Shown: positions 39,426 through 49,913, counted from the first letter of the stretch. The stretch is DNA of 64,000 nucleotides from Bifidobacterium aemilianum (GCF_003315635.1 NZ_PDCG01000007.1:1-64000), one strand, 5' to 3'. Made by a program: numbers and translations. The notes: generated by a model not told the origin, from the sequence alone.

Positions 39426-39536
39426 CTGTCATCATCCTTCGTCCACTTGCCAGGAGCCGGTTCTGGCTCACTCATAGCTTATGCTAGGGCATCGGCAGGT
39501 CAACGCGAAGCCCGCTCTCCTCACCGCCGGACCATG

Positions 39537-41186
39537 CTACTTCTGCAGGCCGGCGAAGGAACCCAGGGTGGCCACTATGGACAGCATCCGTGAATCCAGC
39601 AGCCTGCCACCCAGCCGGGTGCCCAGAGCCAGCATGCCCAGGCCATTGATGAGACCAACCACACCGATGATCCACAAGGAGCTCCCACCCAGGAGGCCGA
39701 AGACCAGGGCAGCCGCAATACCCGTCGGAATGACTAGAACGAGACTGCCCAGCATGTAGACGAAGGGGATGAAACCTTGGGCCATGGCCCGCCCCTGGGG
39801 CGAGGAGAAGGGCTTATCCATGGAGGGCACCGGGTACATGAGGGTGGTGGAGGTGACCTCTGCGAGACCCAGGGAACTGAAGGCGAAGGCGAAGGCCACA
39901 CCCAGCACGGTCAGGGATACCTCCAGCCCCGCGCCGGTCCTCCAACTACCGGTGAAGATGAAGAGGGCAAGCGCCATGATGAGCAGGTAGGCTGTTGAAG
40001 TCAGCATGTAGACCCGGACGCGGCCACGCCTATCCTGCCTGCCCGACACCCCCATGATGACCTGCATGGTGAAGCCAAGCCCGTCGTAGGCCAGGCCATT
40101 GCTTTCAATCATGCTCATGAACCAGCCGCCCCAGATCAGGGACTGCCAGACCATGGCGCTGCTGCCCATCGAATGCCCCTGGAAACCGAAAATCAGGACG
40201 AAGAGCAGGGGCATGACCAAAAACATGCCCTGCCGTGGGTCGCGCCGCAGATAGGTGAAGACCCTGGCGGAAATGGCCCCCGATACCGAATCAGGCATCC
40301 AGGAGAAGGAGCCGATGCCCTTGATGGCGGCCGTCCTCTGACTGCCTCCCGCATGGAGTCGTTCATAGCGCAGGCACCAGGTGCAACCCATGAAACACAG
40401 TAGGCAGGTGAGTCCCAGCATCAGCAAGCGGCCGACCAGGGCCAGCCAGTTGCCGGCACAGGCGTCGAAGGGCAGTTGGAAGGCGGCCCCCAGGGGTGTC
40501 CAGGCCAGAATCCGAGAGGGTGCGGAGAAGAGGTTGGCATCAAAGTGGAGGTCCCCATCTGGCCCTGACTGTGCCCCGCCGATCAGGGCCGGAGCCTCCA
40601 GCATGGCGATGAAGATGAGCATGATCAGGATATAGAAGACGTTCTTGCCCCGCCGGCTGGTCAGCATGGTCGATGCCAGGGAGATGCAGAGTTTGGCTAT
40701 ACTCATCATGGTCACGATGCACAGGGGGGCGGCAACCAGGGCGAAGGTGAAAGCCGAGGGACCCAGCCAGAGGTAGGCCATGGACCAGCACAGGAGGGAG
40801 ACCAGGCCGGCGATGGCAGGGGTTCCGCTGAGACCCGCCAGGAGGATGCCCAATTGCAGTTGCCGGTCGGGGATGCCGAAGAGCTCGAACCGTTTGGTAT
40901 TCAGGGTGGAGCCCTGCCCGATGTAGAGCAGTTGGATGATGACGACCATCACAGTGATGATGGAGCCGGCCAGGACCACCAGTAAGGACATGGTCTGAGC
41001 GTGTCTCGCCGATTCCTGACCTGCCAGTTCCGCATTGATGCCTTTGGCGGTAGCCGCCACCAGCGCGATGAGGCCTGCGCCCATGAGCCAGCCGAAGATG
41101 TACCCGATGGTCTGCCAGACGGATTTGCGCATGTTGGCCCAGGTCAGGGCCCAGCGAAGTTTGACGATGGTGATGGCCGTCTTCAT
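39537..41186 (-). CDS. ABC-2 type transporter permease
   Basis: A 549-residue membrane protein with about twelve hydrophobic segments, for example LIALVAATAKGIN, LLVVLAGSIITVMVVIIQLLY, MFLVMPLLFVLIFGF, YLLIMALALFIFTGSW and VFGLLGGSSLWIIGVVGLI. No ATPase motif. It overlaps the upstream ATPase gene by four bases (ATGA), so the two form one exporter. The length and two-fold layout suit exporters of the ABC-2 superfamily; the cargo is unknown. Confidence 0.85.
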   Translation of the reverse strand: MKTAITIVKLRWALTWANMRKSVWQTIGYIFGWLMGAGLIALVAATAKGINAELAGQESARHAQTMSLLVVLAGSIITVMVVIIQLLYIGQGSTLNTKRFELFGIPDRQLQLGILLAGLSGTPAIAGLVSLLCWSMAYLWLGPSAFTFALVAAPLCIVTMMSIAKLCISLASTMLTSRRGKNVFYILIMLIFIAMLEAPALIGGAQSGPDGDLHFDANLFSAPSRILAWTPLGAAFQLPFDACAGNWLALVGRLLMLGLTCLLCFMGCTWCLRYERLHAGGSQRTAAIKGIGSFSWMPDSVSGAISARVFTYLRRDPRQGMFLVMPLLFVLIFGFQGHSMGSSAMVWQSLIWGGWFMSMIESNGLAYDGLGFTMQVIMGVSGRQDRRGRVRVYMLTSTAYLLIMALALFIFTGSWRTGAGLEVSLTVLGVAFAFAFSSLGLAEVTSTTLMYPVPSMDKPFSSPQGRAMAQGFIPFVYMLGSLVLVIPTGIAAALVFGLLGGSSLWIIGVVGLINGLGMLALGTRLGGRLLDSRMLSIVATLGSFAGLQK

Positions 41187-42187
41187 CGGGGCTCCCCGAA
41201 ACCGGCGGAATCACCAGCTGGGTGTGGCGCCAGTGTCGGTGTCTGAGGCATGGCAGGCGCTGTGGTCTGGGGCACAGGTCCCTGACCGCAATTGCCGGAC
41301 TGGCCCGCTCCACCGCCGTTGAGCCAGGAGAGGTGGGCGGCGCTGTGGCGTCCACCGACCAGCTGGAGGAAGCGGTCCTCCAGGTCCTCACCGTTGGCCA
41401 CCTGGGCGACCGTTCCGGCGGCCTTGACCTGTCCATCGCTGATGACGGCCACGTGGGTGCACATCTTCTCGACCAGGGCCATGACATGGGAGGAGATGAT
41501 GACCGTGCCGCCGGTCGAGGCGTATTCAACCAGAATGTCCTTGAGGTTGGCCGAGGAGACCGGGTCCACAGACTCAAAGGGCTCATCAAGCACCAGCAGG
41601 CGGGGGCTGTGGATCATGGCCGCGGCCAGGCAGATCTTCTTGGTCATACCCGCCGAATAGTCGGCCACCATCTTGTTGGCCGCCTGGGCCAGGTCGAAGG
41701 CTGCCAGGAGGTCCGTGGCCCGCCGCATGGCCTCGGGCCGCTTCATGCCACGAAGCATGCCCGCATAGATCAGGAGCTGCATGCCGGTGAGCCGGTCGAA
41801 GATCTGGTCGGTCTGCGGCATGACACCGATGGCCTGCTTGACCTGGTTGACATTGGCCCAGACCTCCTGCCCCAGGACCATGGCCGACCCGCCATCTGGC
41901 TTCAGCAGACCGGTCAACATGTTCAGACTGGTGGTCTTGCCGGCACCGTTGGGCCCAACCAGGCCGTAAAAGGAACCCACTGGGATGTCCATGGACAGAC
42001 CATTGACGGCCACCTTGTCGCCGAAACGTTTGTACAGGCCCCGGATGGATACTGCGGCGGCAGGGTTCAGCGGTGGCATTCCAGGGGCCGCAGACATGGC
42101 CGGAGCCATCTGTGGAGCAGCATATACGGCTTGGGGGGTGGAGTCACTGGCGGACCTAGTGGCAGCATCACTGAATGTCTCAATCAT
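41183..42187 (-). CDS. ABC transporter ATP-binding protein (ABC-2 exporter)
   Basis: A 334-residue protein. A variable N-terminus precedes VSIRGLYKRFGDKVAVNGLSMD. Walker A is GLVGPNGAGKTTSLNMLTG, the Q-loop VMPQTDQIFDRL, the signature YSAGMTKKICLAAAMI (atypical for LSGGQ) and Walker B LLVLDEPFESVDP. Its last 60 residues are low-complexity. ATG 42187 lies six bases after a TATACT hexamer, so the mRNA is probably leaderless. A G10 tract sits in the promoter spacer and may switch expression. Confidence 0.9.
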   Translation of the reverse strand: MIETFSDAATRSASDSTPQAVYAAPQMAPAMSAAPGMPPLNPAAAVSIRGLYKRFGDKVAVNGLSMDIPVGSFYGLVGPNGAGKTTSLNMLTGLLKPDGGSAMVLGQEVWANVNQVKQAIGVMPQTDQIFDRLTGMQLLIYAGMLRGMKRPEAMRRATDLLAAFDLAQAANKMVADYSAGMTKKICLAAAMIHSPRLLVLDEPFESVDPVSSANLKDILVEYASTGGTVIISSHVMALVEKMCTHVAVISDGQVKAAGTVAQVANGEDLEDRFLQLVGGRHSAAHLSWLNGGGAGQSGNCGQGPVPQTTAPAMPQTPTLAPHPAGDSAGFGEPR

Positions 42188-42193
42188 ATAAGC

Positions 42194-42228
42194 AGTATAT
42201 GAGATACCCCCCCCCCTCCCGTAGGCAA
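42194..42228 (-). promoter_or_regulatory. Promoter with G10 tract in the -35/-10 spacer
   Basis: On the minus strand a TTGCCT-like -35 (42223-42228) and a TATACT -10 (42194-42199) flank a 23-base spacer holding ten G (C on the plus strand, 42207-42216). The ATG follows the -10 by six bases. A spacer of 17 is ideal, so tract length could set promoter strength. Confidence 0.5.
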
Positions 42229-42323
42229 GTCTTCAGGGAAGCAGGGTAAAGGCTCGGTCACATCTCATCACTGTCACAGGGCATGGCAAGGGATCCACAA
42301 GCTGGAATGCCGCGCTGGGCAGG

Positions 42324-43559
42324 CTAGTCACCCTTGTGTTCGATGGGCTTCCATTGGACCTTGGAGAAGATGGCTTGGAAAGAGATCGGAACATAGGAAA
42401 GTATATAGATGGGGAAGCTGAGCACATAGGCCAGAAGCTCCTTGTTGGAGGCGCCTATCTGCCCGCGCTCGGCCACGATGGTCAGGGCCGCCAGGGCCAT
42501 GAGGGAGAGGATACTGACCACGATGCCGGCCGACCAATTGATCAACGCCGTCAGCTGGCTGGACCAGGAGACGAAGCCGAGGAGTGGGAAGAGGCAGCCG
42601 AGCACCGCCCTGCCCACGCCCAGGACCGTGAAGGGGCAGATCAGCAGGGAGAGGTCCACGGCAGAGAAGTCACGCTGCTGGATGGCCCTTTTGATCAGGG
42701 CCGGCCCGTAATAACGGAAGACCTGCAGGAAGCCCTTGCTCCAGCGCAGTCGCTGCCGCCAACTCTGCTTGAAGGAGACCGGCTGCTCATCGTAGAGGAT
42801 GGCCGTACCGCAGTAACCGATGCGGTCGCCGTGCAGGACCGAATCCATGGTGAACTCCAGGTCCTCGGTCATCAGGTGGAACTTCCAGCCCTTGTTGCGC
42901 TGCATGATCTCCCTGGAGAACATGAAGCCGGTGCCGCCCACGTGGCAGCTGGAACCGAAGACCATGCGGGAGTTGTTCAGGAAGCGGGATTCACGGATGA
43001 ACCAGAGGGCCGAACCCGAGGAGACCCAGTTGTCGGAGAGGTTGACGGAGTTGCGGTAGGAGGTCAGGATCTTGAAGCCGGCTTGGAAGGCCTTGTTCAT
43101 CTCCTCTATGTAGTGCTTATCCAGGCGGTTGTCGGCGTCGAAGACGAAGAAGGCATCGTAGTCATCGGCGGCACCGTCACGGATCATGCAATCCAGGAGG
43201 TAGGTCAGGGCGTAACCCTTGCCAATCTGCTCCTGGTTGAAGCGCTCGTATACATGGCCGCCCTTGTCTCGCACGGTCTGGGCCGTCTGGTCGGTGCAGT
43301 TGTCGGCCACCAGCCAGATGTCGATCAGGTCGCTGGGGTAGGTCTGGCCGTGGATGGAGTCGATGAGGTTGCCGATGACCCCCTCCTCGTTACGAGCCGA
43401 AATCAGAACTGCGAACCGTTTGTCTTGTGGGGCCGAAGGAAAGCGGATCTCCTTATGAAAAAGTGAGGCGACGATGCAGACGCCCTGGTAGAGCACTCCG
43501 GCCCCACCGATGATCAGCAGAAGGATGTCAAGAACCTTCAGCAATACCATTACTGCCAC
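42324..43559 (-). CDS. Family 2 glycosyltransferase, membrane-bound
   Basis: A 411-residue processive-type GT2. One N-terminal membrane segment (LKVLDILLLIIGGAGVLYQGV) is followed by the catalytic domain with FAVLISARNEEGVIGNLIDS, FFVFDADNRLD (DxD), MTEDLEF (ED base) and QSWRQRLRWSKG (QxxRW). Three or four C-terminal segments follow. Such enzymes make beta-linked polysaccharides or glycolipids at the membrane. It overlaps the end of the upstream AI-2E-family gene by ten bases. Confidence 0.88.
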   Translation of the reverse strand: MAVMVLLKVLDILLLIIGGAGVLYQGVCIVASLFHKEIRFPSAPQDKRFAVLISARNEEGVIGNLIDSIHGQTYPSDLIDIWLVADNCTDQTAQTVRDKGGHVYERFNQEQIGKGYALTYLLDCMIRDGAADDYDAFFVFDADNRLDKHYIEEMNKAFQAGFKILTSYRNSVNLSDNWVSSGSALWFIRESRFLNNSRMVFGSSCHVGGTGFMFSREIMQRNKGWKFHLMTEDLEFTMDSVLHGDRIGYCGTAILYDEQPVSFKQSWRQRLRWSKGFLQVFRYYGPALIKRAIQQRDFSAVDLSLLICPFTVLGVGRAVLGCLFPLLGFVSWSSQLTALINWSAGIVVSILSLMALAALTIVAERGQIGASNKELLAYVLSFPIYILSYVPISFQAIFSKVQWKPIEHKGD

Positions 43560-45130
43560 CTGCTTCTTGGATTATCGTTGTCTCGCTTGGCTTGGGGGTT
43601 ATGCTGGCGGCTGGACTTGGGCTTGAATTCCCTAGGCTTGCCAGAGTCGGACTCTGCCTGCCCGGCGCCACCTGCTTCTGACCCATCAGACCCTGGCCCG
43701 GCAGAACTCGGCCCCTTGGCCTCTCCAGCTTCCGAGTCCGCACGATTCCTTTGGACACCCTTCAGGCTGGGCTTGCCATGGCGCTCGGCGAGAATCCCCT
43801 TGGGTATGGCCACCGTCTCCGACTCGTCCAGGTCCTGGGAGGTCGAAGTCCGATACAGGGCATTGCGCAGCTCCCGGAACTCGTCACTGCTGGGCACCCG
43901 GGCACTGGACCCCTTGGCCGCGCGTGGAATATGGTCGCTGACCGGTTTGATGACATGCTCGCTGAAGGCCTCGGCCCCCTCGACCACCTTGGATTTCTTG
44001 ACCGGAGCCGGGTCGTACATCAGGGGTGAATCCACCAGCTCGTAACGCTTGGTGTAGACCTTGAAGATGGCCTGGATGCTGGCCGTAACCGGCAGGGCCA
44101 GGAAGGCTCCAAGGGCACCGAAGACCGCACCCAAAACCAGCACGGAGAGGAAGGCGATGGCGGGGTTCAGGTCCATGGTTCTCTGGGAGATCTTGGGCGA
44201 GAGAATCATGTTCTCGATCTGCTGGTAGATGATGATGTAGACCAGCACGGCCAAGGCATAGGTCAGGCCGTTGGAACCCCAGGCGAAGACCACGGGCAGG
44301 GCGCCACCGATATAAGTGCCGACCGTGGGCACGAACTGGGAGGTGATACCGCAGAAGAGGGCCAGGGGCAGCCAATAGGGCACATGAATCATCTCAAGGA
44401 AGATGGCCATGAAGAAGGCGTTCAGTACGGCCAGGATGCTTCGGGAGAAGAGGAAGCCCGATATCTGGTCCTGGACTATGGTCCAGGCCAGCAGGAAGCG
44501 ACGTTGGGTCGCCGGTCCCAGCCACTGGCAGAGGGACCGCCGCATCTTGGGACCAGCGGCGGAAATGTAATAGGTGACCATCAGGACGGTCAGAAGGTTC
44601 AGGAGGAAGCTGAAGAGGCCCATGGTGGTCGACAGGGCCTGGCCGGCGAAATCGGTGACCCAGGAGGTCTGCAGGTTCTTGAAGATCTCCCCGCCCAGAT
44701 TCTGGATCTCCGGCATCTTGAAGCTGGTGTGTTGCTCGACCGTCTCCACTATCTGGCTGTAGAGGGCCGGGGCGCCCTTGACCATAGAGATGACCTGCTG
44801 GACGAACATGTTGCCGAACAGACCCAGAAGGGCGACGACCAGAATGCACAGTCCGGTCAGGCTGGTGGCGGAAGCCAGTCCGCGCTTCCAACCATGGCCC
44901 ACCAGCTTGACCACCAGGGGTTCCATGGCTAGGGCGATGAAGATCGAGATGACCACATCGAAGACGACAAATTCGACGGCACCCCATGCATGCCACACGA
45001 ACACGGCCAGAAAGATCGCAATGGCGACATAGAGCAGCCCCCGGCCCCACCAATCCGGTGGCCTTCGCGGGTCACCCTTGGCGGGGAACACCGAAGCGAA
45101 ATCTATCTTCTGATTGTCCTCTTGAGTCAT
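43550..45130 (-). CDS. AI-2E/PerM-family membrane transporter
   Basis: A 526-residue protein. About eight membrane segments begin with GLLYVAIAIFLAVFVWHAWGAVEFVVFDVVISIFIALAMEPLV. The family core is PYWLPLALFCGITSQFVPTVGTYIGGALPV, and ILSPKISQRTMDLNPAIAFLSVLVLGAVFGALGAFLALPV follows. From residue 400 a charged tail rich in Ser, Glu and Lys is cytoplasmic. Family members export autoinducer-2 or act as ion antiporters; here the role is open. ATG 45130 follows TAGGAT by eight bases, so it may be leaderless. Confidence 0.87.
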   Translation of the reverse strand: MTQEDNQKIDFASVFPAKGDPRRPPDWWGRGLLYVAIAIFLAVFVWHAWGAVEFVVFDVVISIFIALAMEPLVVKLVGHGWKRGLASATSLTGLCILVVALLGLFGNMFVQQVISMVKGAPALYSQIVETVEQHTSFKMPEIQNLGGEIFKNLQTSWVTDFAGQALSTTMGLFSFLLNLLTVLMVTYYISAAGPKMRRSLCQWLGPATQRRFLLAWTIVQDQISGFLFSRSILAVLNAFFMAIFLEMIHVPYWLPLALFCGITSQFVPTVGTYIGGALPVVFAWGSNGLTYALAVLVYIIIYQQIENMILSPKISQRTMDLNPAIAFLSVLVLGAVFGALGAFLALPVTASIQAIFKVYTKRYELVDSPLMYDPAPVKKSKVVEGAEAFSEHVIKPVSDHIPRAAKGSSARVPSSDEFRELRNALYRTSTSQDLDESETVAIPKGILAERHGKPSLKGVQRNRADSEAGEAKGPSSAGPGSDGSEAGGAGQAESDSGKPREFKPKSSRQHNPQAKRDNDNPRSRWQ

Positions 45131-45323
45131 AACCCACCATCCTACACACCGCCCTACCGCCCTTCCCCAGGCGCGAAGCACATCCAGCATGAGCCTGGTT
45201 CTATCGACCTGACCATCGCAAATAGCAGGGTCGCATATCCCGGTCAACCAATGCGGTCTTCCTTTCTGGAGCACTTGGATGCTTGTGGCTTCATAGATGC
45301 CTCATATGCGCGCAGTATCATGA

Positions 45324-46130
<807 letters not shown>

Positions 46131-46189
46131 TCGGCAGCCGGTGAGCCCAGGCCTGACAGCGGGCCCCAAGCCACAGCCCCAACATCACA

Positions 46190-46242
46190 TCCCGTTTCCG
46201 ATTCCTCGCGCCCCCAGCAGGCCCTGAATCGAAAACGGGATT
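46190..46242 (+). terminator. Rho-independent terminator of the SDR gene
   Basis: ATCCCGTTTCCGATTC (46190-46205) pairs with GAATCGAAAACGGGAT (46227-46242) with one mismatch; TTTT follows. Confidence 0.75.
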
Positions 46243-46245
46243 TTA

Positions 46246-46550
46246 GACATACCAGCCGAATGCACCCCATACTTAGGATTCTTGCGCCCACTGCCTATCA
46301 AAATATCCTCTTTGAGGCATCATGACAGCGCACGCATTCCACACCCTGCAGCGCCGCCAAGAGCAGGGGAAACTCCAGCGGACGACGTTCCTAGAAGAAA
46401 AGGCACATCACATCAATAGCCAACATAAGGGATTTCGCGATCCGACATCCGACAGAAACAAAGCAGTTGCAGAAAGATACCTGATCCAGGTTCCAGGCAC
46501 AGGCCGGAGCAAGGGCGGGAAGCCGCGTACTTGAACGCGGTAGCCATAGG
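46246..46550. other. Intergenic stretch before tRNA-Glu
   Basis: About 300 bases. A reading frame of 70 codons from 46322 has no ribosome-binding site and no recognisable family, so I do not call it. CCGCG and CGCGG around 46525-46540 could end the minus-strand tRNA transcript. Confidence 0.4.
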
Positions 46551-46622
46551 TACCCCCTGAGAGAGTCGAACTCTCGTTGTCAGATTGAAAGTCTGGTGTC
46601 CTAACCGTTAGACGAAGGGGGC
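46551..46622 (-). tRNA. tRNA-Glu (anticodon UUC)
   Basis: The minus strand folds as a tRNA: acceptor GCCCCCT with AGGGGGT and discriminator A, D-arm GTCTAACGGTTAGGAC, anticodon loop CTTTCAA (UUC), and T-arm GAGAGTTCGACTCTC. No CCA is encoded. Confidence 0.95.
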
Positions 46623-46698
46623 AACGACTACTAAATAGTAGGGACTGAGCAAGCCTGCCGCAATACCGGCGTGTCGTGGTATGAGGCGTGCCAGAGCC

Positions 46699-47583
46699 TC
46701 AAAGCTTGCGGTAGCAGAAGTCATGAATGCTACGGCCGGCGGCCACGCCCTTCTTCTCGAAGTTGGTCAGTACCCTGCCCTCGAAGCGGGTCGACTCCTC
46801 AACATCGGCATGGGGCAAGTCCACGGCCATATCGGCGTTGCCCTTGCCCACATGCTCGGTGGGCAGGCTGACGGTCAGGCCACCTTCATTGTGGAAGTAG
46901 TCGAGGCCGTCCATGACCTCGTGCACATGCAGGGCGTAGTCCTCGATGTCGGTGGCGATCCGCCAGACTCCCCCAGGCTTGAGGGTCCGCCAGACCTGCC
47001 GGGCCAGCCCCTCCTGGACCAGACGGCGCTTGTGGTGCTTGGTCTTGGGCCAGGGATCGGGGAAGAAGGTCCACACCTCGGCCAGCAACCCGTCGCTGAT
47101 GGCCTCCAGGAGCTCAGGGGCGTTGACCTGGGCCATACGCAGGTTATCCACATTGGCCTTGCCCGCCATGAGCATGGTATGGGCCAGGCCGGGATCATAG
47201 ACCTCGACGGCCAGAAAGTCAGTGCTTTGATCGCCTTGCGCGGCGGCCACGATGTTCTCGCCCTGACCGGTGCCTATCTCCAGGACCAGGGGATGGGCAT
47301 GGCCCCAGTGCAGCGCCTGAAAATCCTGGTCGAAGCTCAGCTGTGGGTCGACCTCCAAGGACCCCTCCCCCGCATTGACATCAAGGAGGTAGGTGTCCGC
47401 GTAGGAGTCCCAGGCCCGCTGCAAGCGGTCAGTCAAATGACTTGACCGGCGCACGAAGGACAGGAGGGGCCTGCCCTGCGCCTTGGGGCTCGCAGCAGCC
47501 TGCCCTTCCTTAGTCGCCGATTGGGCGACCTGTCCCTGATCTGATTCCTGCCTGGCCGTGGGGTCAATCTCGCTTGCATTCAT
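46699..47583 (-). CDS. trmB: tRNA (guanine-N7)-methyltransferase
   Basis: A 294-residue SAM enzyme that makes m7G46 in tRNA. The SAM loop is [14 protein letters not shown]; the family motif is [20 protein letters not shown]. The last residues [10 protein letters not shown] are also typical. The first 70 residues are Gln/Ala-rich and variable. TAGAGT lies seven bases before ATG 47583, so the message is likely leaderless; an in-frame GTG at 47589 is possible. tRNA-Glu follows on the same strand. Confidence 0.93.
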   Translation of the reverse strand: MNASEIDPTARQESDQGQVAQSATKEGQAAASPKAQGRPLLSFVRRSSHLTDRLQRAWDSYADTYLLDVNAGEGSLEVDPQLSFDQDFQALHWGHAHPLVLEIGTGQGENIVAAAQGDQSTDFLAVEVYDPGLAHTMLMAGKANVDNLRMAQVNAPELLEAISDGLLAEVWTFFPDPWPKTKHHKRRLVQEGLARQVWRTLKPGGVWRIATDIEDYALHVHEVMDGLDYFHNEGGLTVSLPTEHVGKGNADMAVDLPHADVEESTRFEGRVLTNFEKKGVAAGRSIHDFCYRKL

Positions 47584-47752
47584 ATACACGACTCTAGGGG
47601 AAGACCCGGAACGACTGCTAGGTCGTCGCGAGCGCGACCAGTCGCTCCGGCAACGACAGTAAGGAGCGACGCCCAGCCTGGAGACCTTCGGACCCGATAA
47701 GGTCTGCCCGAACCCCCTCCATACGCTTCACGCTTCATTCATATCCAACGGG

Positions 47753-47764
47753 TAGAATCGGTAC
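47753..47764 (+). promoter_or_regulatory. -10 element of a leaderless gene
   Basis: TAGAAT (47753-47758) is followed by six bases and then ATG, leaving no room for a ribosome-binding site. Confidence 0.6.
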
Positions 47765-48430
47765 ATGAGCACAAATAACCCGGGACCGGCCCCACAGCAG
47801 CCCTATCAGCCTCAGCAGCCCCTATCCAACGATCAAGCCCATGGGTCCTACCAGCAGGGAGCCCACATGGGACCGCAGTTCCATGCCCCGGTGCCCAACC
47901 CCTACACCCAGCCCTACAATCAGGTACCATCCGTCATGCCAGGCCCACAGATGCCCATGGGCCAGGCATACCCTCCCCCCACCAGTCCTTATATGACGCC
48001 ACGCAGGGGCTCCTGGAACGCCATGTCCATCGTCGGATTCATCTGTTCCTTCTTCTTCGCGCCGGCCGGGCTGGTACTATCGATCATCGCCTGGAGGCAG
48101 ATCAAGCGGACCGGAGAGGAAAGCAAGGCACTGGCCATAGCCGGCACCATCATCAGCGCGTTTTCCTTGGTGGTCTCCGCCGTGCTCATATTCTTCGTCT
48201 TCTTCTTCGCACTCATTGCCGGCAACATTGACACCGACTACGCAAACCGATACTGCGAGACCCATGATTGCTACAGCGACAACAACTACGGCGACGATGA
48301 CGACTACTCCTTTGAAGATGACAAATTCACCCGTTTTGAGCGCCGGAAATCCCCCCGCGAGGAGGAACTGGTGGCCTGGACGTGCTCACCGGTCAATTCC
48401 TGGTCTGACCTGACCATTTCAGCGGCCTGA
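47765..48430 (+). CDS. DUF4190-type membrane protein
   Basis: A 221-residue protein. The first 75 residues are Pro/Gln/Tyr-rich and disordered. Two membrane segments follow in the DUF4190 pattern: NAMSIVGFICSFFFAPAGLVLSIIAWRQIKRTGE and ALAIAGTIISAFSLVVSAVLIFFVFFFALIAG. After them comes an acidic Asp/Tyr stretch with two cysteines and a basic end. The function is unknown. Confidence 0.75.
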   Translation: MSTNNPGPAPQQPYQPQQPLSNDQAHGSYQQGAHMGPQFHAPVPNPYTQPYNQVPSVMPGPQMPMGQAYPPPTSPYMTPRRGSWNAMSIVGFICSFFFAPAGLVLSIIAWRQIKRTGEESKALAIAGTIISAFSLVVSAVLIFFVFFFALIAGNIDTDYANRYCETHDCYSDNNYGDDDDYSFEDDKFTRFERRKSPREEELVAWTCSPVNSWSDLTISAA

Positions 48431-48529
48431 GCTGGGCAGCAGGGCAACGACACGCAGGAAGGCTCTGCGGCTTGCGCACCGGCCAGATATGTGTAATATA
48501 GCTACTCGGCTGCTTAAACAGCAAGCCAC

Positions 48530-48603
48530 GGCCCCGTAGCTCAGTTGGTTAGAGCGCCGCCCTGTCACGGCGGAGGTCACCGGTTCAAGTCCGGCCGGGG
48601 TCG
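48530..48603 (+). tRNA. tRNA-Asp (anticodon GUC)
   Basis: Acceptor GGCCCCG with CGGGGTC and discriminator G; D-arm GCTCAGTTGGTTAGAGC; anticodon loop CTGTCAC (GUC); T-arm CCGGTTCAAGTCCGG. No encoded CCA. Confidence 0.96.
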
Positions 48604-48618
48604 CTGGAAAATCAAGTG

Positions 48619-48633
48619 CCCGGTTCTGCCGGG
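48619..48633 (+). terminator. Small hairpin after tRNA-Asp
   Basis: CCCGG (48619-48623) and CCGGG (48629-48633), followed by TTTTT. Confidence 0.5.
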
Positions 48634-48648
48634 TTTTTGATTGTCCAT

Positions 48649-48721
48649 GGCTCTGTAGCTCAGTTGGTAGAGCGTACGACTGAAAATCGTGAGGTCAGCG
48701 GATCGATGCCGCTCGGAGCCA
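48649..48721 (+). tRNA. tRNA-Phe (anticodon GAA)
   Basis: Acceptor GGCTCTG with CGGAGCC and discriminator A; D-arm GCTCAGTTGGTAGAGC; anticodon loop CTGAAAA (GAA); T-arm AGCGGATCGATGCCGCT. No encoded CCA. Confidence 0.95.
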
Positions 48722-48731
48722 CGAGAATGAA

Positions 48732-48763
48732 CCCCGCAGTCCCAGAAATCTCGGACTGCGGGG
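48732..48763 (+). terminator. Terminator after tRNA-Phe
   Basis: CCCCGCAGTCC (48732-48742) pairs perfectly with GGACTGCGGGG (48753-48763); TTTT follows. Confidence 0.85.
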
Positions 48764-48962
48764 TTTTCCTGTCATTCCGTTGACTGATGTTTTGGGATAT
48801 ACGCCACAATGTGTGTCCGCTAGTCAGTGCAGTTCGGGTAGCTGACGGGTGTGTCCATCAGTCCGTGAAGTTGGGCCTATAGCTACCGCCCTGCCTCCGG
48901 GCCCACAAGTGAAACGATGCCCGCAGACCTTAGCCCACCCCAATATGCCGGGAGTCTTATGG

Positions 48963-49913
48963 CTAATGCGGGGCGGAGACCAGCTGATACCTGGCATAGT
49001 GGGCGAAAGCCTGAACATCGGCCTCAGCCCTGGGACTGGAGGCGCGGTCACGGTCATGGAAAAGGTAGATGTTGAACTTGGGTGCCTTGGAGTCGATGAA
49101 TGGCATGAACTCCAGGCCATCTACCTCCTCCACACCCACGGAAGTGATGAAGCCCAAGGCTATGCCTGCGGACGTGATGGCTTTGAGGGTATCAAGATCA
49201 GCCACCTCTATGATCCGCGAGACCGACACCTGCTGGCGCAGCAGCTGGTCTGAAGCCTGGGCATGGACGAAGTCGTGGTTGAGGGTCACAAACCGGACCG
49301 ATTCAGGCAGATCTGATATATCGCCAAGGGTAAGCCCGCTGCTCACATCGACCCCCAAGGTGCTCATAAGTCCTTGGCTGCCGGCCAGGCCAAAGGGGTA
49401 GGTGGTCATCTTGCGGGTCTCAACGCCGGATATATGCAATTGGTCATCGACGGCCGCAACCGCACCATAATCCACCTGGTGCTTGCGCATGTGCTCAAGC
49501 AGCCGGCTGGAGCCCACGGTCTCCAAGGAGACCCCCACGAATCCCGACGGCATCGAGGGCGTATCGCCCTCCTGGTCGCAGTTCAGGAGGGAGGAGATTA
49601 TGGGCGGCAGGCCAACGCGTCTGATGCGATTGCGCCCCACAGCTGACACAGCCAGACCAAGGGTATCCAGCTCCACCAAAATCTGTTGGGCACGGCTTAC
49701 CGCCACCAGACCAGCATCGGTCAGCTGCACGCCGCCCGCACCGAAGCGCCTACGCTCCACCAGGGGCTTGCCCAGCTGTTCCTCCAAACGTTTGATGGCC
49801 ATGGAGACCGTGGGTTGAGACAGTCCTACCTGGTAGGCGGCATGCGTGAAGGAGTGAGTCTGGGCAAGAGCAACCAGAATCTCTAGGTCGCGGATGTTCT
49901 CAATCTGCGCCAT
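48963..49913 (-). CDS. LysR-family transcriptional regulator
   Basis: A 316-residue LysR protein. The winged helix reads DLEILVALAQTHSFTHAAYQVGLSQPTVSMAIKRLEEQLGKPLVER, followed by the ligand-binding domain (VGVSLETVG; SAGIALGFITSVGVEE). ATG 49913 is chosen because GGAGAGGTGG lies before it; ATG 49919 is next to it. It lies downstream of the malolactic/malic enzyme gene on the same strand, and near the carboxylate transporter, so it is the likely malate-responsive regulator (MleR-like). Confidence 0.88.
   Translation of the reverse strand: MAQIENIRDLEILVALAQTHSFTHAAYQVGLSQPTVSMAIKRLEEQLGKPLVERRRFGAGGVQLTDAGLVAVSRAQQILVELDTLGLAVSAVGRNRIRRVGLPPIISSLLNCDQEGDTPSMPSGFVGVSLETVGSSRLLEHMRKHQVDYGAVAAVDDQLHISGVETRKMTTYPFGLAGSQGLMSTLGVDVSSGLTLGDISDLPESVRFVTLNHDFVHAQASDQLLRQQVSVSRIIEVADLDTLKAITSAGIALGFITSVGVEEVDGLEFMPFIDSKAPKFNIYLFHDRDRASSPRAEADVQAFAHYARYQLVSAPH

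Noticed and set aside
46322-46534. 70-codon frame as a small gene
   Set aside because: No ribosome-binding site or leaderless hexamer, and no family resemblance.
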